Made by a program: the position numbers and the translations under genes. 64,000 bases of DNA, taken from positions 1,116,001 to 1,180,000 of the forward strand of contig NZ_CP027860.1 of NCBI RefSeq assembly GCF_003015185.1, read 5' to 3'. This stretch comes from Ahniella affigens. GTDB taxonomy: Bacteria > Pseudomonadota > Gammaproteobacteria > Xanthomonadales > Ahniellaceae. The notes under the pieces were generated by a model, which was given only the letters and a program-made list of their open reading frames with translations, searched no databases and was not told where the DNA came from. This document shows, piece after piece, positions 63,744 through 64,000 of the stretch; within the stretch, counting starts at the first letter, position 1, and the number at the start of each line of letters is the position of its first letter.

Positions 63744-64000
63744 AACGAGATAGCGTATTTATCAGTCGCACTCCATCACTGTCATGTTTGGTGGCATCAT
63801 ACACAAAGTCGACAGCGCCTAGCTGCGCGTAGAATCCGTCTATCTCGACTTGGATCTCGCGCCATCGTTTGGATCGCTTCGAGTCCATCCTGGAACGCCT
63901 TTCTAGCTCATTTGCGTCGCAGTAGATCAACAAGGAGACTACACGCTCGCCGTAAAGCTCACGAAAGCGTGCTACTGCAGCTGAGCTGCCGACAATGATG
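63724..64000 (-). CDS. Nucleotide-kinase-like protein, C-terminal part (cut by window edge)
   Basis: The reverse frame is open from the window edge to 63724 and reads from an IIVGSS segment through VVSLLIYCDANELERRSR, a basic KRSKRWREI and VDFVYDATKHDSDGVRL. The pattern 'l.iy.da.eLe.R ... D.v.da....d.v..I' resembles the C-terminal half of guanylate-kinase-like P-loop kinases. The Walker motif would lie outside the window. It overlaps the transketolase start by 8-20 bases, so the two genes form one operon. The assignment is tentative. Confidence 0.5.
   Translation of the reverse strand, partial: IIVGSSAAVARFRELYGERVVSLLIYCDANELERRSRMDSKRSKRWREIQVEIDGFYAQLGAVDFVYDATKHDSDGVRLINTLSRFGGANG

Overview
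The window looks like a chromosome segment of a GC-rich gammaproteobacterium, most likely of the Lysobacterales (Xanthomonadales) such as Rhodanobacteraceae. The reasons are a Pseudomonas/Xanthomonad-like spu/pot putrescine operon, TonB-dependent transport, ECF sigma factors paired with TPR Ser/Thr kinases, secreted proteins ending in the lineage-typical FxxGFE tail, and many short 'TGTGGGAGCGGCTTTAGCC'-type hairpin repeats. The assignment is inferred from gene content only.

Layout. 1-2489: 5' end of pntA, a ribokinase-type kinase and dusB. 2540-3000: nine tandem 54-bp hairpin repeats. 3027-11258: an 8.2-kb integrative element in the 3' end of tRNA-Arg(CCU), bounded by an exact 24-bp duplication. 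It carries a tyrosine integrase, an AlpA-like regulator, a split CHC2 / TOPRIM-RecA replication module, an XRE-ImmA protease plus DUF4411 PIN-like pair, and an HNH protein. 11464-18064: fabI, an SLC13 transporter, an M1 aminopeptidase and a repeat-rich spacer. 18065-34995: a TonB receptor, a long leftward putrescine uptake/catabolism operon with its divergent glutamine-synthetase-like gene, then nudE-cysQ-mazG with ATGA overlaps. 35346-47375: four paralogous membrane Ser/Thr kinases with TPR-like C-termini interleaved with two ECF sigma factors. 47613-55143: two tandem paralogues of an unrecognised family, a small secreted acidic protein, a 7TMR-DISM diguanylate cyclase, an oxygen-binding diiron-type protein behind a perfect FNR/ANR box, and a frameshifted remnant of a secreted protein. 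55472-59071: fused isobutyryl-CoA mutase icmF with hairpin repeats inside the reading frame. 59094-64000: an AT-richer accessory region with a complete retron (phosphoribosyltransferase-like effector, winged HTH, msr-msd RNA, reverse transcriptase), a tiny membrane-peptide ORF, and a leftward transketolase preceded by a nucleotide-kinase-like gene cut by the window edge.

How the parts work together. The spu/pot operon imports putrescine and converts it, by gamma-glutamylation and/or transamination, through GABA-type intermediates to succinate semialdehyde and succinate. The kinase/ECF block looks like an expanded phospho-signalling system in which membrane kinases control alternative sigma factors. 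The two accessory regions carry likely defence cargo: the ImmA/DUF4411 toxin-antitoxin-like module on the tRNA element, and the retron at the right end. The retron, with its clearly foldable RNA and unusual neighbours, is the strongest candidate for a little-described system. The icmF repeat insertion and the kinase/sigma expansion come next.
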